Of a stretch of DNA of 64,000 nt, positions 10,112 through 19,635 are shown piece by piece (position 1 is the first letter of the stretch; the number at the start of each line of letters is the position of its first letter). The notes under the pieces are model-generated. The model was not told the origin of the DNA. It saw nothing but the letters and a program-made list of their open reading frames with translations, and did no database searches. This DNA is from CAVVYA01 sp963752345 (GTDB lineage Bacteria; Pseudomonadota; Alphaproteobacteria; SMXQ01): positions 1 through 64,000 of the forward strand of contig CAVVYA010000008.1 of NCBI GenBank assembly GCA_963752345.1, read 5' to 3'. Made by a program: the position numbers and the translations under genes.

Positions 10112-10306
10112 ATGACCAGCCGCGACGACAAGCCGGCCCGGCCCGCGCTCGGCGACGCCGGTCAGGCGCGTGCCGACAGCCGCGAGGCGCGGCGCGCGGC
10201 GGCCTTGCGCGCCAACCTGACCCGGCGCAAGGCGCAGGCTCGCGCGCGCCGGGACGAGCGTGAGCCGCCGCCATCGGCGGATGCCGACAAGTCGCGGGAT
10301 GACTGA
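10112..10306 (+). CDS. Small basic conserved hypothetical protein
   Basis: A 64-residue, strongly basic protein from the ATG at 10112 (MTSRDDKPAR). Its core reads AALRANLTRRKAQARARRDE, a pattern I associate with small alphaproteobacterial proteins encoded near murA. An Arg/Lys-rich amphipathic helix suggests nucleic-acid or membrane contact, but no function is known to me. An upstream in-frame ATG at 10073 falls inside the terminator stem and is unlikely. The next gene on the same strand starts about 100 bases on. Confidence 0.55.
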   Translation: MTSRDDKPARPALGDAGQARADSREARRAAALRANLTRRKAQARARRDEREPPPSADADKSRDD

Positions 10307-10403
10307 CGCGCCGGGGCGCCGGCTCCTCCCATGACGGCGGCGGGAAGCGATCGGGGCGCCGCGCCTTCCCCCCACGGTGATTCGCGTCGCACGCGGCTAT
10401 CTC

Positions 10404-10840
10404 ATGAAGATCGCCCTCGGCTGCGTCATCGCGCTCGCCGGCCTGGTCTGGCTCGTGCTGAGGGAGGCCGTCGTCAGCTGGCTCATCGCGGTCTCGCTGG
10501 CCGCCTTCGGCCTGGCGCTGCTCGCCGCCCCGCTGCTCGTCGCCCGGTTGCGGGTGACCCTCACCGCGCAGGGTCTCGCGGTCCGTTCGATGTTGGGCGA
10601 GACCTTCGCGCGCTGGGAGGAGGCCGACTTGCGCCTGATCGCGGCGCCGCGCTATCTGCAGATCACCGCCGATCCGTGCCGCCGGAGCCGCTGGTTCGGT
10701 CCGCCCGGCCCGACGCGCACTGCGTCATTCTGCTCAAGGGCGACTGGTTCGGCGTGACGACCGAGGAGCTCGCCGGGACGATCCTCGATTTCCGCGCCAG
10801 GGCCCGCGCGGCGGCCGTCCCGCGGAGCCCCGGCCCTTGA
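10404..10840 (+). CDS. Small membrane protein with PH-like domain, frameshifted
   Basis: About 145 residues. The ATG at 10404 opens MKIALGCVIALAGLVWLVLR, and a second hydrophobic segment (VSLAAFGLALLAAPLLVA) follows, giving two membrane helices. The cytoplasmic part (LTAQGLAVRSMLGETFARWE) resembles bacterial PH-like modules. The reading shifts by one base near 10,670-10,720 and continues as DAHCVILLKGDWFGVTTEEL to the stop at 10840. It lies about 100 bases before dcd on the same strand. Function unknown. Confidence 0.5.
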
Positions 10841-10941
10841 GCCCGTCCCCGTCCTAGGGTAAACCCCAAGGCGCCTGCCGCGTGTCGCCGCGCCGTGCCC
10901 TTCGCGCCCCGCCCGCAGCCCAGCCCCCAGGAGACAAGTTT

Positions 10942-11496
10942 ATGGCCATATTGCCCGATCGCTGGATCCGTGAGATGGCGACCCAGCACGGCATGATCGA
11001 GCCGTTCGTCGAGAGCCAGCGGCGCGACGGGGTGATCTCCTACGGCCTGTCGTCCTACGGCTACGACGCGCGGGTGGCCGACGAATTCAAGATCTTCACC
11101 AATGTCGATTCGGCGGTGGTCGATCCCAAGCAGTTCTCAAGAACAGCCTGGTCGACCGCAAGACCGACGTCTGCGTCATCCCGCCCAACAGCTTCGCGCT
11201 GGCGCGCACGGTGGAATATTTCCGCGTGCCGCGCGACGTGCTGGTGATCTGCCTCGGCAAATCGACCTACGCGCGCTGCGGCATCATCGTCAACGTGACG
11301 CCGCTCGAGCCGGAATGGGAAGGCCACGTGACCCTGGAATTCTCCAACACCACGCCGCTGCCGGCGCGCATCTACGCCAACGAGGGCGCTTGCCAGTTCC
11401 TGTTCCTGCAGGGGCGAGGGGCCGTGCGAGGTGTCCTACGCGGACCGCGGCGGCAAATACATGAAGCAGCACGGCGTCACGCTGCCGAAGCTGTGA
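10942..11496 (+). CDS. dcd: dCTP deaminase, two frameshifts
   Basis: Deaminates dCTP to dUTP, supplying precursor for dTTP. The product (about 184 residues, the usual length) shows SYGLSSYGYDARVADEF at the N-terminus, then DVCVIPPNSFALARTVEYFR, KSTYARCGI, and TPLEPEWEGHVTLEFSNTTP with the catalytic glutamate. The C-terminus is GGKYMKQHGVTLPKL. Indels lie near 11136 and 11410. The ATG at 10942 follows CCCAGGAGACAAG, a good ribosome site. murA follows on the same strand after about 150 bases. Confidence 0.95.
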
Positions 11497-11650
11497 TGGT
11501 GAAGCGGCAATGCCCCGCGCCGCTATTCCCCCACCCGTGCCCCGCATGGGGGCAGGGACGGCGCACTGAACGAAAGGGCTCTTAGGATTCGCGTTTTATA
11601 ATCACCGGCTTCCGTCGCGGCATCGTGCTACACGAGGTTAGGCAGTATTC

Positions 11651-12938
11651 ATGGATAGAATCCGCATTCGCGGCGGCCATCGGCTGAACGGCGTCATTGC
11701 CATCAGCGGCGCCAAGAACGCGGCGCTGCCGCTGATGGCGGCGGCGCTGCTGACCGACGACACCCTGTCGCTCACCAACGTGCCGCATCTCGCCGACATC
11801 GCCACCATGGCCGATCTGCTGGCCACGCTCGGCTGCACCATCAGCATGGACGGCAATGCGGCCAACGGCGGCCACGACGGCCACGTTCTGGCGCTGCAGG
11901 CCAAGAAGATCGCCAGCACCACGGCGCCTTACGATCTGGTGCGCAAGATGCGCGCCTCCGTGCTGGTGCTCGGGCCGCTGGTGGCGCGCAAGGGCAAGGC
12001 GCGCGTCTCCATGCCGGGCGGCTGCGCCATCGGCAACCGGCCGGTCGATCTGCACCTCAAGGGATCGAGTCGCTCGGCGCCGAGATCGAGCTCGCCGAGG
12101 GCTATATCGAGGCGCGCGCGCCCAAGGGCGGCCTCAAGGGCGGCCATATCGTGTTTCCGTTCGTCTCGGTCGGCGCGACCGAAAACCTGCTCATGGCGGC
12201 GTGCCTGGCGCACGGCGAATCCGTGCTGTCGAATGCCGCGCGCGAGCCGGAGATCACCGATCTGGCCAACTGCCTGGTCGCCATGGGCGCCGAGATCTCC
12301 GGCATCGGCACCGACACCCTGACCGTGCGCGGCAAGACGGCCTGCACGGCGCGAGCCACGCCATCATCCCCGACCGCATCGAGACCGCGACCTATGCCAT
12401 GGCCGTCGGTGTCACCGGCGGCGAGGTCGAACTGGTCGGCGCGCGCCGCGACCTGCTGGAAGCGCCCTTGGAAAAGCTCGCCGAAGCCGGCCTCAAGATC
12501 ACCGACACCCGGCGCGGCTTCAAGGTCGCCCGCGGCGCCCGCGCGCTCAAGGGCGTCGATGTGATGACCGAGCCGTTCCCCGGCTTCGCCACGGACTTGC
12601 AAGCGCAGATGATGGCGCTTATGTCCACTGCAACGGGCGCCTCGATGATCACCGAGACGATCTTCGAGAACCGCTTCATGCATGTGCCGGAGTTGAGCCG
12701 CATGGGCGCCAACATCACCGTGCATGGCGCGTCGGCCATGGTGCGCGGGGTCAAGAAGTTGACCGGCGCGCCGGTCATGGCAACCGATCTGCGGGCGTCG
12801 GTCTCGCTCGTGCTGGCCGGCCTGGCGGCGGAGGGCGAAACCATCGTCAACCGGGTGTATCATCTCGACCGCGGGTACGAGCGGCTGGAGGAAAAGCTGG
12901 CGGCCTGCGGGGCGGACATCGAGCGGCTCAAGGCCTGA
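11651..12938 (+). CDS. murA: UDP-N-acetylglucosamine 1-carboxyvinyltransferase, two frameshifts
   Basis: Catalyses the first committed step of peptidoglycan synthesis, adding enolpyruvate from PEP to UDP-GlcNAc in the cytoplasm. The start MDRIRIRGGHRLNG is followed by ISGAKNAALP (substrate-binding Lys-Asn), then VSMPGGCAIGNRPVDLHLKG with the PEP-reactive Cys, then GVEL-type segments and the C-terminal YHLDRGYERLEEKL. It has about 428 residues, normal for MurA. Frames change near 12064 and 12350, each from a single-base indel. The Cys is the fosfomycin-sensitive form rather than Asp. The DUF2948 gene follows after 40 bases, the usual alphaproteobacterial arrangement. Confidence 0.96.
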
Positions 12939-12978
12939 AGGCCGGGCCGCGCGGCTTCGGGAAACAGGGTGGAAAAGC

Positions 12979-13446
12979 ATGGGCAAGAAACTCAAGCTGC
13001 GCGCCGAGGATGAGGAAGATCTGCGCATCCTCGCGGCCGTCCTGCAGGACGCGCTGATCGCCGTCGGCGACATCAAATACCTGCCCGAGGAACGTCGCTT
13101 CGTGCTGGTCGCCAATCGCTTCTGCTGGGAGGCGATGCCGTGCGACGCCGACGCGCCCGTCATGCCGAACGACTGTTTCGAGCGCGTCCATACCGGCCTG
13201 CGCTTCGAGAATGTGATCGGCGTGCGTCAGCGCGGCATCGACAAGCTCGACGCCGCCCAGCTGCTCGAACTGCTGACCATCCAGCTCGACCGCGACGCGC
13301 TCATTCTGCTGTTCGCCGGCGACGCCGCCATCCGCATCGAAACCGACCGGCCGCTGTGCTTCATCGAGGACCTCGACGAGCCTTGGCCGACCAAATGGCG
13401 CCCGCGCCACGCGACGGACGGGGCCGACGGCAAGGCGGTCGGCTGA
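12979..13446 (+). CDS. DUF2948 family protein
   Basis: A 155-residue protein of unknown function. KLRAEDEEDLRILAAVLQDA at the N-terminus and YLPEERRFVLVANRFCWE are the characteristic blocks of DUF2948, a family that is nearly always encoded between murA and the his genes in alphaproteobacteria. Position and sequence therefore agree. It is acidic, without signal peptide or membrane segments, so it is cytoplasmic. AGGGTGGAAAAGC precedes the ATG. No frameshift. Confidence 0.85.
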   Translation: MGKKLKLRAEDEEDLRILAAVLQDALIAVGDIKYLPEERRFVLVANRFCWEAMPCDADAPVMPNDCFERVHTGLRFENVIGVRQRGIDKLDAAQLLELLTIQLDRDALILLFAGDAAIRIETDRPLCFIEDLDEPWPTKWRPRHATDGADGKAVG

Positions 13447-13557
13447 CTCGGTTTCGTGATTCTCCGGACACCCCTGGCAGAGCCCCGCGGAAAGCGGTAA
13501 AACACCGGCCCCACCGTGGCGGGTCATGGCGGGGCCCATGGCTTTAAGGACCGCGTC

Positions 13558-14259
13558 GTGAGCAGCAACGAATCCCTCGTGATGGCCCTCCCCAAGGGGC
13601 GCATCCTGAACGAACTGCGCCCGTTGATGGAAAGCGCCGGCATCGTGCCGGAGCCGGAATTCGACGACCCGAAGACGCGCAAGCTCAAGTTCGCCACCAA
13701 CCGGCCCGATCTCGACATCATCAGCGTGCGCAGCTTCGACGTGGCGACCATCGTCGCCTTCGGCGGCGCGCATATCGGCGTCGCCGGCAATGACGTGCTG
13801 ATGGAATTCGACTATTCGGAAATCTATGCGCCGCTCGATCTCGGCATCGGGCGCTGCCGCATGGCGGTGGCCGAGCCGAAGGAGCTGGTCAGCAAGGACG
13901 ACCCGCGCCGCTGGTCGCATGTCCGCGTCGCCACCAAATATCCCGAAATCACCCGCCGCCACTTCGCCGCGCGCGGCGTCCAGGCGGAATGCATCAAGCT
14001 CAACGGCGCGATGGAATTGGCGCCGTCGTTCGGCCTGTGCGAGCGCATCGTCGACCTGGTCTCGACCGGCGCCACGCTGCGCGCCAACGGCCTGGTCGAG
14101 GTCGAGCAGATCTGCACCATCAGCTCGCGCCTGATCGTCAACCGCGCCGCGTTGAAGACCAGGCCGGACGAGATCGGCGCCTGGATCGAGCGCTTCGAGA
14201 AGGCGGTCGGCGCGGCAAACGGCAAGTCCGTAAACGGACGCGGCTCCAATGGCGCGTAA
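13558..14259 (+). CDS. hisG: ATP phosphoribosyltransferase, short (HisZ-dependent) form
   Basis: First enzyme of histidine synthesis, joining ATP and PRPP. It has about 233 residues, so it lacks the C-terminal regulatory domain and should need a HisZ partner, which is not in this window. Landmarks are LVMALPKGRILNE at the N-terminus, FATNRPDLDIISVRSFDV, GIAGND-like GVAGNDVLMEF, and LVSTGATLRANGLVEVE near the end (PRPP loop). I chose the GTG at 13558 because TTAAGGACC precedes it; the ATG at 13582 is possible. Its stop overlaps the hisD start by 11 bases, so translation is probably coupled. Confidence 0.93.
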   Translation: MSSNESLVMALPKGRILNELRPLMESAGIVPEPEFDDPKTRKLKFATNRPDLDIISVRSFDVATIVAFGGAHIGVAGNDVLMEFDYSEIYAPLDLGIGRCRMAVAEPKELVSKDDPRRWSHVRVATKYPEITRRHFAARGVQAECIKLNGAMELAPSFGLCERIVDLVSTGATLRANGLVEVEQICTISSRLIVNRAALKTRPDEIGAWIERFEKAVGAANGKSVNGRGSNGA

Positions 14260-15551
14260 GCTCAACGCCGCGTCGCCCGGTTTCGCCGCGGACTTCGCCG
14301 CCCTGATCGCCGCCAAGCGCGACTCCGATGCGGATGTCGGCGCCGCCGCCGCCGCGATCCTCGACGATGTGAAGGCGCGCGGCGATGCCGCCGTGATCGA
14401 ATTCACGGCGGCCTACGACAAGCTCGATCTCACGCCGCAAACCATGCGCATCGCCGCCGACGAGATCGCGGCCGCGAGGCGCGCGGTCGATCAGGAAACG
14501 CTGGATGCGCTGCAGCTCGCCGCCGAGCGCATCGAGGCCTATCACCGCCGCCTGCTGCCCCAGGACATGAATTTCACCGACGGCGCGGGCATCCAGCTCG
14601 GCGCGCGCTACCGGCCGATCGAGTCGGTCGGCATCTATGTGCCGGGGGGGCGCGCCGCCTATCCGTCGTCCGTCCTGATGAATGCCGTGCCGGCGCGCAT
14701 TGCCCGGGTGCCGCGTGTCGTCATGGTGGTGCCGACGCCCAACAACCACATCAATCCGCTCGTGCTCGCCGCGGCCGAGATCGCGGGCGTCAGCGAGATC
14801 TACCGCATCGGCGGCGCCCAGGCGGTCGGCGCGCTCGCCTTCGGCACGGCGACGATCCGCCCGGTCGACAAGATCGTCGGCCCGGGCAACGCCTATGTGG
14901 CGGCCGCCAAGCGCCAGGTGTTCGGCACGGTCGGACATCGACATGATCGCCGGGCCGTCGGAAATTCTCGTGCTCGCCGACGGCGCCAATGATCCGGCCT
15001 GGATCGCCGCCGATCTGTTGTCCCAGGCGGAGCACGATCCGTCCTCGCAATCGATCCTGATCACCGACGACGAAGGCTTCGCCGACCGCGTGGCGCGCGC
15101 CGTCGACGATCATCTCAAGGCTCTGCCGCGCGCCGAAATCGCCGGCGCGAGCTGGCAAAACTTCGGCGGCATCATCGTCGTGCGCAAGCTGGAAGACGCG
15201 CTGCCGCTGGTCGACCGCATCGCGCCCGAGCATCTCGAAATCGCCACGGAGAACGCGGACGCGCTGGCCGACCAGGTGAAGAATGCCGGTGCGATCTTCC
15301 TCGGCCGCTACACGCCGGAAGCGATCGGCGACTATGTCGCCGGGCCCAACCACGTGCTGCCGACCGCCGGCAGCGCGCGGTTCTCGTCCGGGCTCGGCGT
15401 GATCGATTTCCTCAAGCGCACCTCCCTGGTGCGCTGCGGGCCCGAGGGGCTGGCGGCGGTCGGTCCGGCCGCCCTCAAGCTGGCCGATGCCGAAGGGCTC
15501 GGCGCCCACGGTCTGTCGATCGCCATCCGCCTCAACCTGCCGCGCGGCTGA
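14249..15551 (+). CDS. hisD: Histidinol dehydrogenase, one frameshift
   Basis: Performs the last two oxidations of histidine synthesis (histidinol to histidine, NAD-linked, zinc-dependent). About 433 residues, normal length. Visible blocks include YVPGGRAAYPSSVLMNAVPA, GGAQAVGALAFGT, DKIVGPGNAYVAAAKRQVFG, IDMIAGPSEILVLADG and the late APEHLEIATEN and GPNHVLPT. The frame changes near 14935 at an extra base before the IDMIAGPSE block. It overlaps hisG by 11 bases and is followed by infA after 85 bases. Confidence 0.96.
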
Positions 15552-15636
15552 CCGAGCCGGCGGCCGGCGAAATCCGCTTGACCGACGCCGGGACCCCGCT
15601 CCATTTTCCGGGAATTCAATCGGATAAGAGGGGCTT

Positions 15637-15855
15637 ATGGCGAAAGAAGCTTTGATCGAGTTTCCCGGGGTCGTCACCGAGTTGCTGCCCAATGCGATGT
15701 TTCGCGTCAAGCTCGACAACAATCATCAGATCCTTGCCGTGACCTCCGGCAAGATGCGCAAGAACCGTATCCGCGTGCTGGCCGGCGACCGCGTCAATGT
15801 TGAAATGACGCCCTATGATCTCTCCAAGGGGCGCATCACGTTCCGATTCAAGTAG
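15637..15855 (+). CDS. infA: Translation initiation factor IF-1
   Basis: A 72-residue S1/OB-fold protein that binds the ribosomal A site during initiation. MAKEALIEFPGVVTELLPNA at the start, GKMRKNRIRVLAGDRV in the middle and YDLSKGRITFRFK at the end match IF-1 almost throughout. AGAGGGGC lies just upstream of the ATG. The last codons lie in a short tandem repeat that runs past the stop. No frameshift. Confidence 0.98.
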   Translation: MAKEALIEFPGVVTELLPNAMFRVKLDNNHQILAVTSGKMRKNRIRVLAGDRVNVEMTPYDLSKGRITFRFK

Positions 15856-15891
15856 GGGCCGCTTCAAGTAGGGGCCGTTCAAGTAGGGCCG
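15847..15891 (+). repeat. Triple tandem repeat across the infA stop codon
   Basis: TTCAAGTAGGGGCCG occurs at 15847-15861 and 15863-15877, and a one-base-shorter copy follows at 15878-15891. The first copy contains the last infA codons and stop, so each later copy duplicates the end of infA with its stop codon. Confidence 0.85.
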
Positions 15892-15955
15892 CATTCTCAC
15901 GGCGCGCGTATGGCCGCCGACGCAAAGCCCATGCCGGGGACGATAGGGACATGAT

Positions 15956-16534
15956 TTGCCACAGCTGATCCTCGCTTCCGCTTCGCCCCGGCGCCTCGAA
16001 CTGCTGCGCCAGATCGGCATTGCGCCCGACCTCATCCTTCATCCCGACATCGACGAGACGCCCCGGCGCGGCGAATTGCCCGCCGCCTATGCGCGCCGCC
16101 TGGCGCAAGCGAAGGCGCTGCGCATCGCCGCCGATCATCCCGGCGCCTTCGTCCTGGCCGCCGACACAGTGGTCGCCTGCGGCCGGCGCATCCTGCCCAA
16201 GGCGGAAAGCGAAGCCCAGGCGGAGGCCTGCCTCAAGCTGCTCTCCGGCCGGCGCCACCGGGTGCTGAGCGGCGTCTCGCTGGTCGACGGCTCGGGCATG
16301 GCGGCGACGCGGCTGGCCACCACGACGGTTACCTTCGCGCGCCTGACTCCCGAAGATATCGCCGCCTATCTCGCCGCCGGCGAGTGGCACGGCAAGGCCG
16401 GCGGCTACGCCATCCAGGGCCGCGCCGCGATGCATGTGCGCCGGCTCGCCGGGTCCTATTCCAACGTGGTCGGCCTGCCGCTTTACGAAACGGCAGCTTT
16501 ATTGCGCGGTCGCGGCTACCCTGTGCCGGTGTGA
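15956..16534 (+). CDS. maf: Maf-like nucleotide pyrophosphatase
   Basis: Hydrolyses non-canonical or free nucleoside triphosphates to monophosphates; the family is linked to septum control. 192 residues. LILASASPRRLELLRQIGI is the signature N-terminus, VLAADTVVACGRRILPK holds the catalytic aspartate, and GKAGGYAIQGRAAMHVRRL is the third conserved block. The apparent start is TTG at 15956 (TTG-CCA-CAG). An ATG five bases upstream is out of frame and could be the true start if one base is wrong. It sits between infA and the RNase E/G gene, as usual in this class. Confidence 0.93.
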   Translation: MPQLILASASPRRLELLRQIGIAPDLILHPDIDETPRRGELPAAYARRLAQAKALRIAADHPGAFVLAADTVVACGRRILPKAESEAQAEACLKLLSGRRHRVLSGVSLVDGSGMAATRLATTTVTFARLTPEDIAAYLAAGEWHGKAGGYAIQGRAAMHVRRLAGSYSNVVGLPLYETAALLRGRGYPVPV

Positions 16535-16557
16535 AGCCTTCGCGGAGTCTGGCGGCC

Positions 16558-17799
16558 ATGTTCGATGAGATTCTGTCTACTGTGTCGTCGGGCGGCACGC
16601 GCACCGCGTTGCGCGAGGGCGGCAGCGTGGTCGAGCTGTTCATCGAGCCCGCCGCCGCCGCGACCCTGATCGGCACCGTCCATCTCGGCCGCATCGTCAA
16701 GGTGCTCAAGGGCATGGGCGCTTGTTTCGTCGAACTCGGCCTCGAGCGCGCCGGCTTCCTGCCGCTGCACGCCGTCGAGCGCGCGGGTTCCGGCCCCGCT
16801 CCGCTGATCCACGAAGGCGCCGCCGTGTTCGTCCAGGTGGTCAAGGACCCGCAGGGTGGCAAGGGCGCCGAATTGACCCTCAACTTGAGCCTGCCGGGCC
16901 GCCATCTGGTTTATGCGCCGCATCAGCGCGGCCTGGTGTTTTCGCGCCGGCTCGCCGACGAGGCCGAGCGTCAGCGGCTCGCCACGGCCTTGGAAGCCAT
17001 CGCGCGGCCCGACGAAGGCTTCATCCTGCGCACCGCCGCGCACGGCGCCACGCCCGACGACCTGGCGCGCGACGCCGCCTGGCTGCGCGAGGCCTGGGCC
17101 TCGATCGAGGCCAGTGCCGCCACGGCCAAGCCGCCGGCTTGCGTATGGCGCGACCTGTCGCCGCTCGCCCGCATGCTGCGCGACCGCGGCCATGCGGGAA
17201 TCCGCCGCGTCGTGACCGACGATCCGGCGGCGCAGCGCGCGGCGCAGGAGTATGGCCGGCGCTTCATGCCGTGGCTCGCCGGCGACATCGAGCTGTCGCG
17301 CGGCGATATCGCGCTGTTCGACCGCTTCGGCATCGACGAGGACATCGGCGCGGCCTTGGCGCCGCGCGTGCCGCTGCCGAGCGGCGGCTTCCTGATGATC
17401 GAGCCGACCCACGCGTTCACTGCGGTCGACGTCAACACCGGGCGGCACATCGGCGATACCAACCAGGCCGACACCATTCTCGGCACCAATCTGGAGGCGG
17501 CACAGGCAGTGGCGCACCAGGTCCGCCTGCGCAATCTCTCCGGCCTGATCGTCGTCGATTTCGTCCATATGCTGGACGAGGAGCATCAGGCGCGCGTGCT
17601 CGCCGCCGTGCGCGAGGGTTTCGCCGGGGATCCCATGTTCGTCCGCATCGGCGGCTTCACCGACCTCGGCCTGTTCGAGATCGCGCGCCGGCGCGGCCGG
17701 CCACCGCTGCACGAAATCCTGACTGCGCCCTGCACCACGTGCGACGGAAGAGGGCGGACCGAGAGAGAGCCCGAGCCCGATGGGGAGCCTGCGTCATGA
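16558..17799 (+). CDS. rng: Ribonuclease E/G family protein
   Basis: Endoribonuclease acting in RNA processing and decay. 413 residues, RNase G-sized, without the long RNase E scaffold tail. After an S1-like region (GTVHLGRIVKVLKGMGACFV), the catalytic domain shows FTAVDVNTGRH and GLIVVDFVHM, which hold the two magnesium-binding aspartates. CTTC near the end fits the zinc link that joins subunits in this family. Its N-terminal RNA-binding part is shorter than in E. coli RNase G. Start ATG at 16558 is 24 bases after the maf stop. No frameshift. Confidence 0.92.
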   Translation: MFDEILSTVSSGGTRTALREGGSVVELFIEPAAAATLIGTVHLGRIVKVLKGMGACFVELGLERAGFLPLHAVERAGSGPAPLIHEGAAVFVQVVKDPQGGKGAELTLNLSLPGRHLVYAPHQRGLVFSRRLADEAERQRLATALEAIARPDEGFILRTAAHGATPDDLARDAAWLREAWASIEASAATAKPPACVWRDLSPLARMLRDRGHAGIRRVVTDDPAAQRAAQEYGRRFMPWLAGDIELSRGDIALFDRFGIDEDIGAALAPRVPLPSGGFLMIEPTHAFTAVDVNTGRHIGDTNQADTILGTNLEAAQAVAHQVRLRNLSGLIVVDFVHMLDEEHQARVLAAVREGFAGDPMFVRIGGFTDLGLFEIARRRGRPPLHEILTAPCTTCDGRGRTEREPEPDGEPAS

Positions 17800-17895
17800 C
17801 GGCCGCCCGGCGAGGGGCGGCAATGGCCGCCGGAGTGTGATGCGCCGCTTCGTTGCTAACGATCCCATCGCCAGGGGCGCGCAGAGCGGCCCGCG

Positions 17896-18099
17896 GTGCA
17901 CGATCATATCGGCACCGCGGAAATGCGGGACGACGGTACCCTAAGCGACGCCTATTTCAATGTGCGGACCGACGACCCACGTTACGAAGAGATCGAGCGT
18001 CACGTCGGCCCGATCGAGTCCGGCGAGACGAAACCGTTCCGGCCATCGCCTGCAGGCGCCGGCCGGCCGGCCAATGAGGCACTGGAGCCATCCCGATGA
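17896..18099 (+). CDS. Small hypothetical protein
   Basis: A 67-residue acidic protein from a GTG start (MHDHIGTAEMRDDG), containing DAYFNVRTDDPRYEEIERHV. Its stop overlaps the yacG start (ATGA), which suggests translational coupling. I recognise no family. The start could lie farther upstream. The overlap with yacG and the protein-like composition support it as real. Confidence 0.5.
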   Translation: MHDHIGTAEMRDDGTLSDAYFNVRTDDPRYEEIERHVGPIESGETKPFRPSPAGAGRPANEALEPSR

Positions 18100-18368
18100 G
18101 CGACGACGATCCAAGCGGCAAATCCGGCGACGGCGAGGAGAAGCCCGCCGTCACCCATTTTCCGGCCGCCGGGCGGGCCAAGGCCTGCCCGATCTGCGGC
18201 AAGCCGGTGAAGCTGGAGACCCGGCCGTTCTGTTCCAAGCGCTGCGCCGACATCGACCTCGGCCGCTGGCTCGGCGAGGCCTACCGCATTCCCGCCGAGG
18301 AGCCGCCCGAAGGCCACGACGCGGAGGCCGCGCCAGCCCAGCCGGACGAGGAACCCTGGGGCCGCTAG
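18096..18368 (+). CDS. yacG: DNA gyrase inhibitor YacG (zinc-binding)
   Basis: A small zinc protein that in E. coli binds GyrB and blocks gyrase. 90 residues. ACPICGKPVK, then PFCSKRCADIDLGRWLGEAY, give the CxxC-x-CxxxC zinc knuckle and the conserved DLGRWL helix. The N-terminal 25 and C-terminal 25 residues are acidic, low-complexity tails. It overlaps the preceding small gene by four bases and is followed by tRNA-Phe after about 110 bases, the common alphaproteobacterial order. Confidence 0.93.
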   Translation: MSDDDPSGKSGDGEEKPAVTHFPAAGRAKACPICGKPVKLETRPFCSKRCADIDLGRWLGEAYRIPAEEPPEGHDAEAAPAQPDEEPWGR

Positions 18369-18476
18369 CCCCCCGGACCGCCGCTACGCGGCCAGTCCAA
18401 GCTGCTGGACAGGTGGGGTGATTTTGCCTATAAGCGCCACTCCCAACGCCTTGGCCGTCCGGCCCGGGCTTCCTGT

Positions 18477-18552
<76 letters not shown>

Positions 18553-18606
18553 TTATTTCAAAGGCTTAGCCGCGCGATTTGACCGAAGTGGGACGAGTTT
18601 TCCATT

Positions 18607-19302
18607 TTACGTCCGCGGGTTTTCCAACTTTTGTTTCCGGGACGTTCGCCGCTGGGTGCCCTCGAGCTTCCTGATGGCGGCGGTCGCCAGGGTTTTTCGG
18701 CTCGCCTCCTCGATGTAGATGTTGGCGGCGGCGTCCGACTTGTGGCCCAAGACCGCTTTGATCTGTTCCTTCGTGCAGCCGGCCTCGGCGAGCTTCTTGC
18801 CGACCGTGTGGCGCAGGCCATGGAAAGTGAGGCCAGGGCCGACCTTCCCTTCCTTCACAAGCCGCCGGATGAGCCCGAAGAACATTGAGCGGAAGCCCGA
18901 CTCCGTCGTGTAAGGCAGACCGCGCTCGCCGACGACCAGTACAGTGGTCGCGGGCCTGGGTTTCTTGAAAGGCCAAGGCCGAGGTGTGTCCAGGATGGCC
19001 CGCAGCTCCCGGTGGGCGGGTAGGCGAAGGACGTTCGCCGCGGTCTGCTGCAGCAGGTTCAGATGTTGAAGGGCCTCGAGGGTCCGACTGCGGATTATTC
19101 TTCCGCTATATATGCCTCGCTCACCTACAACCAAGATCGGTGACCCTGACTGGAGCATGCTAATCAGGAGTCTGCATTGCGACTTCGTCAGGGTCGGTAG
19201 TCCTAGGGCCCTTCTAAGCCTCAACGGGGCACGGTGAGCGACGCCGGTCGATGAACCGCGGGAAGCGGTGCAGAGGTCTGCGGTGGTCTCGAGTGCTTTC
19301 AC
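18607..19302 (-). pseudogene. Tyrosine recombinase (phage-type integrase), truncated
   Basis: Site-specific recombinase remnant. The last 110 residues hold a catalytic C-terminus: LTFHGLRHTVGKKLAEAGC (His-x-x-Arg box), KAVLGHKSDAAANIYIEEA with the final His and the nucleophilic Tyr. LPAHRELRAILD upstream is also integrase-like. The N-terminal arm- and core-binding domains and the box-I arginine region cannot be found, and the first 90 residues do not resemble an integrase, so the gene appears decayed at its 5' end. It lies 54 bases from tRNA-Phe and reads towards it, the classic layout of an integrated island. Confidence 0.75.
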
Positions 19303-19635
19303 GGTGTGGTCTCTCGCCCGGCAGGTAATGTTGGTTGTCTTGGCCGTTGTGCCTGAGCAGATCCCCGCCTGACAGCCAAAACCGGCCGCGACGTCGCAGC
19401 GACGAACCTCAGCCGGTGCTCACAATGGCCAGAGTGAGGGCGTTAGGGTTTTGAAAAGGCGCGAGCGGCCGGCAACCATGGCAATGGCGACGGAAGATGG
19501 GTGCCACCATTTTCCTCGACCACGGTTAGCCTTGGCGGCCGAGGGTAGCCGATTTTGCACGCCGAAAATTTTGGAATTTCGGACACTGGTACTAGGACCA
19601 AAATCTGGTACAACCCGGCACATGGGCTCTCATTC
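19303..19635. other. Intergenic region between integrase remnant and flippase-ligase gene
   Basis: No convincing gene, RNA or repeat seen. It lies upstream of both divergent neighbours, so it should hold promoters for them. I could not single out a clear -35/-10 pair. Composition is less GC-rich than the core genes. Confidence 0.5.
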
